Origin: JAGTVG01 sp964543195
Lineage (GTDB): Bacteria > Bacteroidota > Bacteroidia > Cytophagales > Cyclobacteriaceae
Length of the DNA stretch: 64,000 bases
Direction: 5' to 3'
Assembly: GCA_964543195.1 (NCBI GenBank)
Contig: CAZIXF010000012.1
Location: 1-64,000 of the forward strand
The notes under the pieces were generated by a model, which searched no databases, was not told where the DNA came from, and saw only the letters and a list, made by a program, of their open reading frames with translations. The position numbers and the translations under genes were made by a program. This document shows, one piece after another, positions 8,984 through 18,519 of the stretch; within the stretch, counting starts at the first letter, position 1, and each line of letters begins with the position of its first letter.

Positions 8984-11900
8984 ATGAATCGAGTAAAGAT
9001 AATCGTCTGTCTCCTCCTTGTTTTCCTGACTGATCTATCTATTGCTCAAACCACAGTCAAGTATGAAACAGCATATCGTGAATTCAAAGAAGCTGTACAG
9101 CTCGTGAACCGCAACAATTACGCTGCCGCAAGAATAAAATTTGACAATTTTCTTGATCAGGACCCACCCTCAGGCTTAGCTGCGGAGGCCAGGTATTACA
9201 GGGCTTATTGCGCCATGCATCTTTTTCATTACGATTCAGAGCAATTGTTTGAAAATTTCGTGAACAACCACCCCTCACATCCCAAGGCGATCATGGCTTA
9301 TTTCGAGCTGGGTAATTTTTATTACCGGAATAAAAAATATGAAAAATCCATCGAAAGTTACGAAAAAGTTTCTGTCAGGAACCTGTCCGGTTCCAGGACC
9401 CACGAACTGAAATTCAAGTTGGGATACAGCTATTTTGCCAGGCAGAAGTTTGAGGAAGCCCTCGGAAAATTTCAATATGCAGCGGACCATCCCGGTAATT
9501 TCCAGGGTGCATCCGCCTATTATGCCGCCCATATTTTAATCGAACTGCAGGATTATACCCAGGCACTTCCCTATCTTGAGATGGCTGAGAAATATCCGGA
9601 ATATAAACAGGCCATTCCTGTTCTTAAATGCAAGGTACTGTACGGTCAGGGGAATTATGAAGAATTGATTGCCTACAGCCTTCCTCTTGTAAGTTCCGAC
9701 CGCCAGCTTACGGAAAAAAATGAGATTCAACTCATGCTGGCCGATGCTTTTTTTTATCAGGGTGACTATCGTAATGCCTATAAATATTATGAGAATACGG
9801 TATCTGTGGCCAGGTTTTCAAATAAGAAGGACATGCTTTTCCGCGCCGGATTTACAGCTTTGCAGAGCGGATTTTTCGGGGAGGCTGTCGATTTTCTGAA
9901 AAATGCGGCGCTTTCATCAGAAAAAACAGGCCAATATGCTTCCTATTATCTCGGAATGGCATATATCCGTCTTGACAATAAAAATTATGCCATATCGGCA
10001 TTCGAAGATGCGTCGCGAAAGGAATTCGATGAAGAGATCAGACATGAATCGTTTTTTTATCTGGGTAAATTATATTTCGATACAGGTAAGTTCAAGGAGG
10101 CCCTTGATGCCCTGCAGCACCTGACCGATACGGATTACGCTGAAGCCCATCAGCCTGAATTGAATGAATTGATCAGTGAAGCCTATCTGAATACCGATGA
10201 TGTATCCACGGCCATAAATTATATCGAGTCATTGCCATTTAAATCAGAAAGGGTTAAGCTGATTTATCAGCGGGTGACCTTCAAAAAGGCCACTGAACTA
10301 TTTAATGCAGGAAGGTATTACGATGCCGTGCAGATGTTTAATAATTCATTAAGATATTCTATAAATGATGAACTTGTATTCCAGGCTTATTTCTGGATGG
10401 GTGAAGCATATTCTATCGGTAACCGGTTTGAACCGGCTATAGATGCTTATCAGAATGTGTTGAAGAACAATCCTCCGCGTAATTCAACCACGCTCTTAAA
10501 AACACGTTATGGCCTCGGTTATGCTTTTTATAATACACGTCAGTATGAAAATGCCATGGTGCAATTCAGGGGCTATGTCGAACGGGTTGATCCCGGTAGT
10601 CAGCAGTTTTTTTATGATGATGCCCAGTTACGCCTGGCTGATTGTTATTATGCACTGCGGGATTATCGTCGTGCCATTTCAATTTACAACCGTGCCCTTG
10701 ACGCAAATACCACGGAACCTGATTATTGTTTTTACCAGCTTGGCCTGGTCCATTCCATTCTTGATAACCGGCAGGAAGCCGAAAAAAACTTTAATATGGT
10801 GATCAGCCGGTTCAGGAATTCTGTGCTTCTGGATGATGCAAAATTCCAGATTTCCCAGGTACCCTTCGAAAAGGGAGATTACGATCTCGCCATAGAGCGG
10901 TATACGCGTTTAATTAATGATCATCCTCAGAGCCCGTTCGTCCCACATGCTCTGATAGACCGGGCCATATCTTATTCTAATCTGCAGCAGTACCAGCGCA
11001 GTATCGATGATTATAAGAAGATCATTGCCGATTATTCTCAGCATCCGGTGGCCAATGATGCCTTGCTTGGCCTGCAGGAGGCTCTTACAGCAATAGACCG
11101 GTCTGAGGAATTTTCAAGATATCTCACCCTGTATAAACAGGCTAATCCTGAAGACGAGGATCTTGCCCGTGTAGAATTCGAATCAGCCAAGACCCTGTAC
11201 TATAATCAGAAATATGAATTGGCTGTTGAAGACTTCAGACAATACACTATTGATTATCCGGATAGTCCTTTCATGGATGAGGTCTATTATTATCTTGGTG
11301 AAAGTCATTACCGTGCCGGAAATTTACGACAGGCGGTGGATAATTTTCAAGAAGTGATCGAAATGCCTAATTCAAGATGGTATAACCGGTCGGTAAGCCG
11401 CATTGCCCAAATCCAAACCGAACAGGAAAATCATCAGGCTGCCATCAATCATTTTCACCGGTTATTGAAAATCGCCGGTAATCGCCGGGAAGAATACGAT
11501 GCCAGGGCGGGGTTGATGGAAAATTATTATTCATTGAAAAAGTATGATTCGACCCTGTATTTTTCCAACCTGATCCTGGAACAGGGGGCCTTTTCAGTCA
11601 ATGCCAGGAACAGGGCACAACTTCTGGCCGGCAAAGCCTATCTTGGTAAAGGAGAGACCGCGACGGCCATTGATTATTTCCTGGAAACCGTTAATACGGC
11701 CAAGGATGTACATGGCGCAGAGGCAAAATATCTGATCGCTGAGATCTATCATGAACAGGATAAATTTCAGCAATCCAATGAAATGTTGTTTGAATTGAAT
11801 GAGAATTTTGGCATTTATGAGTTATGGGTTGGCAGGTCATTCCTTCTGATCGCTGAAAATTTCATTGCCATGGATGAGTTATTTCAGGCGAGGGCCACGT

Positions 11901-12040
11901 TAAACTCCATTATTGACAATTCACCTGTAGAGCACATCGTCGAACAGGCAGAAGAGCGGTTGGCTGAATTAGAACAGTTGGAGCAGGAAAAGGAAGCGGA
12001 GAAGGCCCGGCAGGAAGAGGATACTACAGGCATAAACTGA
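8984..12040 (+). CDS. Large periplasmic TPR protein
   Basis: A 1018-residue protein with a signal peptide (about residues 1-21, ending SIAQ) and TPR-like helical repeats over nearly the whole length. Many motifs have the form A-x-x-x-Y-x-x-A-L/V-x-x-[FY], including GDYRNAYKYYEN, YENAMVQFRGYV and GNLRQAVDNFQEV. The C-terminal 25 residues are a charged Glu/Lys/Gln tail. Such proteins precede TolB/YbgF-like envelope functions in Bacteroidota and probably act as periplasmic scaffolds. The next gene, a predicted outer-membrane barrel, starts four bases after its stop, so the pair is cotranscribed. Confidence 0.8.
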   Translation: MNRVKIIVCLLLVFLTDLSIAQTTVKYETAYREFKEAVQLVNRNNYAAARIKFDNFLDQDPPSGLAAEARYYRAYCAMHLFHYDSEQLFENFVNNHPSHPKAIMAYFELGNFYYRNKKYEKSIESYEKVSVRNLSGSRTHELKFKLGYSYFARQKFEEALGKFQYAADHPGNFQGASAYYAAHILIELQDYTQALPYLEMAEKYPEYKQAIPVLKCKVLYGQGNYEELIAYSLPLVSSDRQLTEKNEIQLMLADAFFYQGDYRNAYKYYENTVSVARFSNKKDMLFRAGFTALQSGFFGEAVDFLKNAALSSEKTGQYASYYLGMAYIRLDNKNYAISAFEDASRKEFDEEIRHESFFYLGKLYFDTGKFKEALDALQHLTDTDYAEAHQPELNELISEAYLNTDDVSTAINYIESLPFKSERVKLIYQRVTFKKATELFNAGRYYDAVQMFNNSLRYSINDELVFQAYFWMGEAYSIGNRFEPAIDAYQNVLKNNPPRNSTTLLKTRYGLGYAFYNTRQYENAMVQFRGYVERVDPGSQQFFYDDAQLRLADCYYALRDYRRAISIYNRALDANTTEPDYCFYQLGLVHSILDNRQEAEKNFNMVISRFRNSVLLDDAKFQISQVPFEKGDYDLAIERYTRLINDHPQSPFVPHALIDRAISYSNLQQYQRSIDDYKKIIADYSQHPVANDALLGLQEALTAIDRSEEFSRYLTLYKQANPEDEDLARVEFESAKTLYYNQKYELAVEDFRQYTIDYPDSPFMDEVYYYLGESHYRAGNLRQAVDNFQEVIEMPNSRWYNRSVSRIAQIQTEQENHQAAINHFHRLLKIAGNRREEYDARAGLMENYYSLKKYDSTLYFSNLILEQGAFSVNARNRAQLLAGKAYLGKGETATAIDYFLETVNTAKDVHGAEAKYLIAEIYHEQDKFQQSNEMLFELNENFGIYELWVGRSFLLIAENFIAMDELFQARATLNSIIDNSPVEHIVEQAEERLAELEQLEQEKEAEKARQEEDTTGIN

Positions 12041-12044
12041 CAAA

Positions 12045-13715
12045 ATGAAAATGAGAAACGGAATAATAGGTTTTTTGTTTATCCTATACTGTGCAGTAAG
12101 TCATGTATACGGCCAGGATGAAAACTGGAAAAAGGAAAGAGAAGGTGAAATTGAGGAGGCCAGTTTTGTGGTAGAAAAGGAACGACGGATCGAGCTACCC
12201 ATAGAATCAAGAAAATTTGAAAAGATACCCCCCCCGCCTGTAGATGAAGCGGTCAAAAATGTCAGACCTTATTCCTTCAAAACCGTTGAGCCGGATTATT
12301 CGCCACTTGATATCCCGGTAAGAATATTGAAAATAAAGGATGAGCCGCTGAAAAAACTATATGGAGGCAGCTTTGATGCCGGATTCGGGAATTACATGAC
12401 TCCATACCTCGGTGTAGACCTTTTCAACAAACGTGAAGAGAATTATCTTATCGGTTTCAGCGGTTCCCATCTTTCTTCAAGAAATGGTCCGGTCGACAAA
12501 GAGAACAGCGGAAACGGTAGAACAAGGGCGGAACTGAATGGTCGTTTGTTCAGAGACAAGGTCACCACCGGGCTGGCCGCATTATACGATCGGTCGTTTT
12601 ATCATTTTTATGGATATCCGACCGGCATGGAGGTAGCTGAAGATTCGATCAGAAGAATTTTCAATCATTACAGGATCGGGGCATCCTTATCAGGCAATAA
12701 CGATGAGGATGTATTTAATTATCATTTTAAAGGATCTTTCTCACATATCAATGATAATTTATCAACCAATGAGTCAATCGGTGAATTTGACCTCGGGATC
12801 GATTCGGATCTGAGTGAAGAGATGGATTTCATACTTGAAAGTAAGATATTCATCAGCACATATAATTATTCCCTTGCACAAAATCGAAATCTGATCAAGG
12901 TTTTCCCTTATGTCATATACCAATCCGGTGAATTTGACCTTACTGCAGGATTGAATTTTGTGTTTCAGGATGATACGCTCAGTTCAAGAGGGGATGTAAT
13001 ACTTTATCCAGTAATAAGGGTTGATTATCTTCTTGGAGATTATTTCAACATGTATTTGAAGCTTGATGGTGATCTGGAAAATGTATCATTTCATTCTTTA
13101 ACCAGAGAAAATCCTTTTATGACCCCCGGTGTGCCTCTGGTTCATTCCAATAAGAAGATTGGTCTTGAATGGGGGCTTCACGCCAATGTACTCAATTATC
13201 TGAATATTATGGCCGGTGTATCCCTGTCTGAATATGATGACCTGTATTTTTATCAGAATGACAGCCTTAACATATCGGTTTTTAATATACGCTATGATCA
13301 TGAAGGCACTTCAAAGACGAATCTTTTTGGTGAAATAGTCTTTTCGAGGATTGAGGATTATCACATATCACTCAGGGCCGATTATTATTCTTATTCGTTA
13401 AACCAGCTCGAAGAGGCCTGGCACAGGCCTACTTATAAGATCAGTTCGAACCTGAATTATAATTTATATGACAAGATCATTTTCGGGGCCGATATGTATG
13501 TTATCGGGGGTATTAAGGCCAGGGACTGGATCCTTGATCAGAATATAACACTGGATCCGATTATTGATCTTAATTTCGATATAAGTTACCGGTTTTCTGA
13601 GCGTTTGGGGGCTTTTATTGATTTCAATAATATTCTTGGCAATAATTATCAACGCTATTGGCGCTACCCGGCACGCAGTATCCAGATACTGGGTGGAGTA
13701 TCCTTAAATTTTTAA
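12045..13715 (+). CDS. Outer-membrane beta-barrel protein (TonB receptor-like)
   Basis: A 556-residue protein with a signal peptide (ending VYGQ, about residue 24), a short Pro-rich segment (PIESRKFEKIPPPPV) and then alternating amphipathic strands rich in Tyr, Asn and Asp. It ends with an aromatic residue (GVSLNF), the usual C-terminal barrel signature. The late FIDFNNILGNNYQRYWRYP region resembles the last strands of TonB-dependent receptors, but no plug domain is visible, so it is more likely a small barrel related to them. It is coupled to the upstream TPR gene, and tonB/exbBD lie downstream. Confidence 0.7.
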   Translation: MKMRNGIIGFLFILYCAVSHVYGQDENWKKEREGEIEEASFVVEKERRIELPIESRKFEKIPPPPVDEAVKNVRPYSFKTVEPDYSPLDIPVRILKIKDEPLKKLYGGSFDAGFGNYMTPYLGVDLFNKREENYLIGFSGSHLSSRNGPVDKENSGNGRTRAELNGRLFRDKVTTGLAALYDRSFYHFYGYPTGMEVAEDSIRRIFNHYRIGASLSGNNDEDVFNYHFKGSFSHINDNLSTNESIGEFDLGIDSDLSEEMDFILESKIFISTYNYSLAQNRNLIKVFPYVIYQSGEFDLTAGLNFVFQDDTLSSRGDVILYPVIRVDYLLGDYFNMYLKLDGDLENVSFHSLTRENPFMTPGVPLVHSNKKIGLEWGLHANVLNYLNIMAGVSLSEYDDLYFYQNDSLNISVFNIRYDHEGTSKTNLFGEIVFSRIEDYHISLRADYYSYSLNQLEEAWHRPTYKISSNLNYNLYDKIIFGADMYVIGGIKARDWILDQNITLDPIIDLNFDISYRFSERLGAFIDFNNILGNNYQRYWRYPARSIQILGGVSLNF

Positions 13716-13834
13716 AGCCCTTTTTCAAGGGACATTGGGCAAGCTGTAATTTTTTAAAAAAAATCATATTCTTTTTAAGAATAATTTACATTTTGCTAAT
13801 TTAGGGCCAATGTATTCACTAATTAACTTTAAAA

Positions 13835-14590
13835 ATGGAAGGAAAAGAACTAAATAACGAAGACGACGAAAGAGATTCAGGTTCAAACAAGAAAAAAGAA
13901 GAGGAATCTGAAGATTTCGGTCTTCCTGATGCTTCATTTGATAGTGAATCAGAACAGAGTGATGAAAGTGAAGAAAGTGAGCCCTATGAATATACCACGG
14001 GTGCTGATTCAACTTCTGATGCCCCTTCTGAAGATGAACCTTCAGAGGAATATAGACCGTATTCGCAACATTCATCTACCCGGGATTCAGATGAGAAGAA
14101 AACGCCTGTCGGTCTTATCGTATTCCTGAGTCTTCTCGGGATAATTATTATAGCCCTGGCCGTATACTGGTTTTTCCTCAGGTCGCCGGAGGAACCGGAA
14201 CCGCAGGAACCTGTTGTACAGGAAGATGTTCTGGTGATACCGGAAGATACCATGGCCACAGAACCTTTGATGAAGGAACCATCGGAAATGGAAGAAGCCG
14301 TGGATGAAGAGCCGGTTGAGATGCAGGAAGGAATCATTGAAACAATTAGTGGACAAACCGGACGTTATTATATCGTGTTGAACAGTTTCTTTGATGGGGA
14401 TATGGCTATGGATTACGCCGAAAAATTATCTGATCAGGGTGTTAACATCGTGATCCTCAAACCGGATACAAGGAGAGGATTTAACCGTGTGGCCCTTTCT
14501 GAGAGTTTTTCTTCCTGGAGTGAGGCAGAAAGCCGTTTAAATGAACTAAAAAACACTTATGGTCAAAATATTTGGATTCTGAAATATTAA
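13835..14590 (+). CDS. SPOR domain membrane protein
   Basis: A 251-residue bitopic inner-membrane protein. The N-terminal 88 residues are acidic, low-complexity and cytoplasmic (Glu/Ser/Asp-rich). A single transmembrane helix spans about residues 89-112. An acidic linker follows, and a C-terminal SPOR domain (about 165-251) starts GRYYIVLNSFFDG and ends NIWILKY. SPOR domains bind denuded peptidoglycan at division sites. It heads the operon with exbB, exbD and tonB (exbB starts two bases after its stop), so it may link the motor complex to the septum or cell wall. Confidence 0.85.
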   Translation: MEGKELNNEDDERDSGSNKKKEEESEDFGLPDASFDSESEQSDESEESEPYEYTTGADSTSDAPSEDEPSEEYRPYSQHSSTRDSDEKKTPVGLIVFLSLLGIIIIALAVYWFFLRSPEEPEPQEPVVQEDVLVIPEDTMATEPLMKEPSEMEEAVDEEPVEMQEGIIETISGQTGRYYIVLNSFFDGDMAMDYAEKLSDQGVNIVILKPDTRRGFNRVALSESFSSWSEAESRLNELKNTYGQNIWILKY

Positions 14591-14591
14591 A

Positions 14592-15269
14592 ATGGACATA
14601 TTGCAGATTACTACCACTCCGGCCGATACAGTGACCAATGGCGGAGCGGAATCAGTTCGATTAATTGAACTTCTTATGAAAGGGGGATTTATGATGATCC
14701 CCATTTTCTTATTATCCATCTTTGCCGTTTATATTTTTGTTGAACGGTTAATGACTATTCAAAAAGCTTCAAAAACACCGGAAGGGTTCCTTGATAACAT
14801 AAAATCCATGGTGACGCGCGGCGATGTCAACGGGGCAAAAATGTTGTGTGCTCAGAATGATACCCCTATTGCCCGGATGATCGAGAAAGGCCTGGCCAGG
14901 TTGGGCAGTCAGTTAAGGAATATCGAAGCGTCGATTGAGAATGTAGGCAAGATTGAGATATATAAACTAGAGAAAAACCTTTCATTCCTGGCTACCATAT
15001 CGGGTGTCGCTCCCATGATCGGTTTTCTCGGTACGGTTACCGGAATGATCAATGCTTTTATAGCCATTGCACAGGAGGAAGGCACGGTAAGTCCAAAATT
15101 GCTTTCCTCAGGAATCTATGAAGCTATGATCACAACGGCTTCCGGTCTTTTTGTGGGAATCATTGCTTATTTGGGATATAATTACCTGGTAACACGGGTA
15201 CAGAAACTGGTGTATAGAATGGAGTACAATTCCATTAATTTCCTTGATCTGTTACAGGAACCTCGTTAA
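14592..15269 (+). CDS. exbB: MotA/TolQ/ExbB proton channel protein
   Basis: A 225-residue proton-channel subunit of the ExbB/TolQ family, with three membrane segments (about 28-50, 130-155 and 172-195). The conserved GVAPMIGFLGTVTGMI and the following TTASGLFVGIIAYLGYN give the channel helices and the threonines used for proton passage. With ExbD it drives TonB or a Tol-like process from the inner membrane. Neighbours: SPOR gene upstream (2-bp gap), exbD downstream (6 bp). Confidence 0.92.
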   Translation: MDILQITTTPADTVTNGGAESVRLIELLMKGGFMMIPIFLLSIFAVYIFVERLMTIQKASKTPEGFLDNIKSMVTRGDVNGAKMLCAQNDTPIARMIEKGLARLGSQLRNIEASIENVGKIEIYKLEKNLSFLATISGVAPMIGFLGTVTGMINAFIAIAQEEGTVSPKLLSSGIYEAMITTASGLFVGIIAYLGYNYLVTRVQKLVYRMEYNSINFLDLLQEPR

Positions 15270-15275
15270 TACCGC

Positions 15276-15668
15276 ATGAATCTACAAAGCAAACATAAGG
15301 TGGAAACAGCATTCAGCATGTCGTCAATGACGGATATAATTTTTCTTTTGCTGATCTTTTTTATGCTTACTGCTTCATTTGTAACACCATCGGGACTTCC
15401 CGTCAATCTTCCCTCGAGCAGGAGTTCCAATATTGTAATGCAGAAAGTGAGTGTAACCATTACCAGCGATTTGCGGTATTATATTAATGACGACAGAACC
15501 AACATCAGGAGATTGCCTGATGATCTGCGTGCCGCATTAGGCGGTCAGGAAGGGGTGGTAGTCCTTCATGTAGACCAGACTGTTCCAACGGAGCATCTGA
15601 TCCGGGTCGCGGGGATAGCCACATCTTTAAATGCGAGGGTTTCTGTCGCTACGAAACCGGTTGAATAA
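15276..15668 (+). CDS. exbD: ExbD/TolR biopolymer transport protein
   Basis: A 130-residue protein with one N-terminal membrane helix holding the essential aspartate (MSSMTDIIFLLLIFFML, Asp about residue 19) and a periplasmic ExbD/TolR domain ending VSVATKPVE. It forms the dimer in the pore of the ExbB pentamer and converts proton flow to motion. It lies four bases ahead of the tonB gene. Confidence 0.92.
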   Translation: MNLQSKHKVETAFSMSSMTDIIFLLLIFFMLTASFVTPSGLPVNLPSSRSSNIVMQKVSVTITSDLRYYINDDRTNIRRLPDDLRAALGGQEGVVVLHVDQTVPTEHLIRVAGIATSLNARVSVATKPVE

Positions 15669-15671
15669 AAT

Positions 15672-16553
15672 ATGGCTACTAAAGAAGAATTAAAGAACAG
15701 GAAAATAGGATGGGGGGTATCGATCGGGATCCATACCCTGCTGCTTGTGCTGTTTATTCTAATCATGGCCTGGCGGGAACCAGACCCTCCTGTTCCGGAA
15801 TATGGTATAGAATTGAATTTTGGCCTTGAAGAAACAGGTTCCGGTACTGAGCAGCCGCTCGAACCGGCTCCTGCTTCAGAACAGGAAGAACAGGTAGACC
15901 CGGATTCAGAGGAAACAGAGGCTGTTGAAGAAACCACTCCTTCTCAAAGCGAAGCTGAGGAACTTCCCAGTGAAGAGGAAGTAGAGGAGATCCTTGAAAC
16001 CCAACCGATCGAATCACCAGATGTAGCCGAACCGCCTGTAACAGATGACGAGATAGTGGAAGAAGTACCGGATGCTTTACCTGAAGTGACCAGTGACGTA
16101 CAACCGAGCGAACAGCAATCTTCTTCTGTTAAAGAAGAATCACCCGGTGTTTCCGATGTGGAAGCTCCGCCTGTCGAATCAGCCAGCCATGGTGATGATG
16201 CCGATGAGGAAGGAGATAAGGGAGACCGTGAGGGAACCTTAGACTCAAGGGCATTGTATGGATCTCAGGGGGGCGGAGGCGGTCCACTGCTCGAACTATC
16301 GGGTTGGATCTGGGATTTTGAGCCCCGGCCCAGGGACACGTCCAATGAGAATGGAAAAATTGTGTTTGAGATCAAGATCAACAGCCGTGGGGAGATCATA
16401 TCGGTAAGAACCATTGAAAAATCTATCAGTCCGGAAGTGGAGCGGATCTACAGGCAGGAAGTGGAATCACTGACTTTCAGTCCTCTTTCAACCAATACCA
16501 TACCGGCACCTGTTTCTACAGGCAAAATCACCTTTATCATACGTTCCAAATAA
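15672..16553 (+). CDS. tonB: TonB family energy transducer
   Basis: A 293-residue protein. An N-terminal membrane anchor (about residues 12-33) is followed by a long Glu/Pro/Ser-rich periplasmic spacer, a Gly run (GGGGG about 197-202), and a C-terminal TonB-like domain (about 205-293) with GKIVFEIKINSRGEI and the closing KITFIIRSK. The spacer is strongly acidic, unlike the Lys-Pro/Glu-Pro mix of Escherichia coli TonB, but spans the periplasm as expected. It works with the two upstream genes. TolA-like function is an alternative given the SPOR neighbour. Confidence 0.8.
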   Translation: MATKEELKNRKIGWGVSIGIHTLLLVLFILIMAWREPDPPVPEYGIELNFGLEETGSGTEQPLEPAPASEQEEQVDPDSEETEAVEETTPSQSEAEELPSEEEVEEILETQPIESPDVAEPPVTDDEIVEEVPDALPEVTSDVQPSEQQSSSVKEESPGVSDVEAPPVESASHGDDADEEGDKGDREGTLDSRALYGSQGGGGGPLLELSGWIWDFEPRPRDTSNENGKIVFEIKINSRGEIISVRTIEKSISPEVERIYRQEVESLTFSPLSTNTIPAPVSTGKITFIIRSK

Positions 16554-16563
16554 TCAATGCGGT

Positions 16564-17856
16564 ATGCAGTTTCAGGAAGCCCTTGATTACCTGTATGAAA
16601 AGCTTCCCATTTATCAACGCATTGGCCCTCCAGCCATAAAAAAGGATCTGTCAAACACAAATTATTTATGTAAAGAGCGCGGTGATCCCCATAGAAAATT
16701 CAAATCAATACACATTGCAGGGACTAACGGGAAGGGCAGTTCATCACATATGCTGGCTTCAATTCTACAGGAAGCCGGATTTAAAAGTGGGCTTTATACC
16801 TCCCCCCACCTGAAGAGTTTTACGGAAAGGATTAAGATCAACGGACAGCCGATATCTGAATACCGAGTTGTATCCATGGTTGAGAACTATAAAACCCTGA
16901 TAGAAGAAATAAAACCTTCGTTTTTCGAAGTTACCGTGGTGATGGCCTTTGAATATTTTGCAGAAGAAAAAGTGGATTTCGGTATTTTTGAAGTAGGTCT
17001 GGGAGGCCGGCTGGATTCCACCAATATACTTCTACCGGAGATATCACTGATCACAAACATCTCTTTTGATCATCAGGATATGCTCGGTGATACATTGGAA
17101 AAAATAGCCAATGAGAAAGCGGGCATCATAAAACCCGGCGTACCGGTGGTGATCGGTACCAACCAGGAAGAGATCAAGCATGTTTTTGACCTGAAAGCAG
17201 AAAAAGAAAGTTCATTGATTGATTTTGCCCATGAATATTACAAGGTGAATATCTTAAAATCAAAAATCCGTCATATGACCTTGGAGGTGATTGCCAGGAA
17301 AGAGAAGCGATCCAGGCAATTCGGACTGGATGCGGCCGGGCATTACCAGGTCAAAAATCTGCCGGGTGTTTTACGTGTTGTCGACCTGCTGAATGATAAA
17401 GGATATAAAATCGATGAGGAAGCACTGGTTGACGGACTTAAGAATTTTCAGCAAAGAACCGGATTAAAAGGCAGGTGGCAGGTTCTTTCAGAACAGCCGG
17501 TTGTAATCGCCGATGTAGCACACAATGAAGCCGGTATAAAGGAAGTACTCAGCCAGTTACTCCCATGTCAGGCTGAAAAGTTTCATTTCGTCTTAGGTTT
17601 TGTGAAAGGCAAGGATCTGAAAAAAATAATTCCCTTATTTCCACAGGAAGGTAATTATTATTTTTGCCAGGCCAATGTACCCAGGGCAATGGATGCACGC
17701 CTGATCGCCCATGAAGGCCGACTCTATGGTCTGAAAGGTGAAGTGATTTTCGACGTAAATGAAGCCCTCCGGACAGCTTTATCCAATGCTGACGATAACG
17801 ACATAATTTATGTCGGGGGAAGCACATTCGTGGTTAGTGAACTGGAAAATCTTTGA
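16564..17856 (+). CDS. folC: Bifunctional dihydrofolate/folylpolyglutamate synthase
   Basis: A 430-residue Mur-ligase-family enzyme that adds glutamate to dihydropteroate and folates. The P-loop is HIAGTNGKGSSSHM (about residues 50-63), followed by YTSPHL and the central EVGLGGRLDSTN metal/substrate loop. The C-terminal domain has IADVAHNEAG, the Mur-ligase D-x-A-H-N signature. The length is standard. It lies 10 bp after tonB, with trmB three bases downstream, so it belongs to the same long transcript. Confidence 0.95.
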   Translation: MQFQEALDYLYEKLPIYQRIGPPAIKKDLSNTNYLCKERGDPHRKFKSIHIAGTNGKGSSSHMLASILQEAGFKSGLYTSPHLKSFTERIKINGQPISEYRVVSMVENYKTLIEEIKPSFFEVTVVMAFEYFAEEKVDFGIFEVGLGGRLDSTNILLPEISLITNISFDHQDMLGDTLEKIANEKAGIIKPGVPVVIGTNQEEIKHVFDLKAEKESSLIDFAHEYYKVNILKSKIRHMTLEVIARKEKRSRQFGLDAAGHYQVKNLPGVLRVVDLLNDKGYKIDEEALVDGLKNFQQRTGLKGRWQVLSEQPVVIADVAHNEAGIKEVLSQLLPCQAEKFHFVLGFVKGKDLKKIIPLFPQEGNYYFCQANVPRAMDARLIAHEGRLYGLKGEVIFDVNEALRTALSNADDNDIIYVGGSTFVVSELENL

Positions 17857-17859
17857 TTC

Positions 17860-18519
17860 ATGGGGCGCAGTAAACAGGCAAAGTTCGAAGATAACGCACA
17901 AAGGAGAAATGTTGTAGAACCCGGAAAACCCATATTGGATAAAATCAGAGGGAACTGGAACGCCCTTCACTTTAAAAACGATAATCCGATCGTGCTTGAA
18001 CTGGCTTGCGGAAGGGGTGAGTATTCAGTGGGGCTGGGCCGGATTTTTCCCGATAAAAACTTTATCGGTGTCGATATTAAGGGAGCGCGTATATGGCGGG
18101 GCAGTAAGATCGCCGTTGAAGAGCAGCTCGATAATGTAGCCTTTCTCAGGATCCACATTCAAAATCTCGAACAATATTTTGCTGAAAGTGAAGTGTCAGA
18201 AATTTGGATCACCTTTCCCGATCCCAGACCCAAGGGCAGTGATGAACGGCGAAGGCTGACCCACCCCCGGTTCCTTATGATATATAGGAATATTCTGAAA
18301 ACCCCGGCCTGGGTTCATTTGAAAACCGATAACACTGCCTTGCTGGAATACAGTCTTGAAACTATCCGGTCTGAAGAATTCATCGGTCATTATGAATATA
18401 CTTTCGATCTTTATAATTCTCCCTTGTCGGGTCATCATCATGACATTCAGACCACCTATGAGAAGACTTATCTTGAAAATAACACGCCCATCAAATATCT
18501 TCGATTCCAAATCAAGTGA
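17860..18519 (+). CDS. trmB: tRNA (guanine-N7-)-methyltransferase
   Basis: A 219-residue SAM-dependent methyltransferase that makes m7G46 in tRNA. SAM motif I is LELACGRGEYSVGLGR (about residues 46-61), and GVDIKGARIWRG is motif II. EIWITFPDPRPKG with the following RRRLTHPRFL is the TrmB-specific catalytic/tRNA region. Length and motifs are complete. It overlaps the following PAP2 gene by 4 bp if that gene uses its GTG start. Confidence 0.95.
   Translation: MGRSKQAKFEDNAQRRNVVEPGKPILDKIRGNWNALHFKNDNPIVLELACGRGEYSVGLGRIFPDKNFIGVDIKGARIWRGSKIAVEEQLDNVAFLRIHIQNLEQYFAESEVSEIWITFPDPRPKGSDERRRLTHPRFLMIYRNILKTPAWVHLKTDNTALLEYSLETIRSEEFIGHYEYTFDLYNSPLSGHHHDIQTTYEKTYLENNTPIKYLRFQIK

Noticed and set aside
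13786..13799. TACATTTTG before the SPOR gene, and similar TAnnnTTTG strings (31398, 43845, 43940, 44049) as promoters
   Set aside because: One base too long between the TA and TTTG parts; frequent by chance in A+T-rich DNA.
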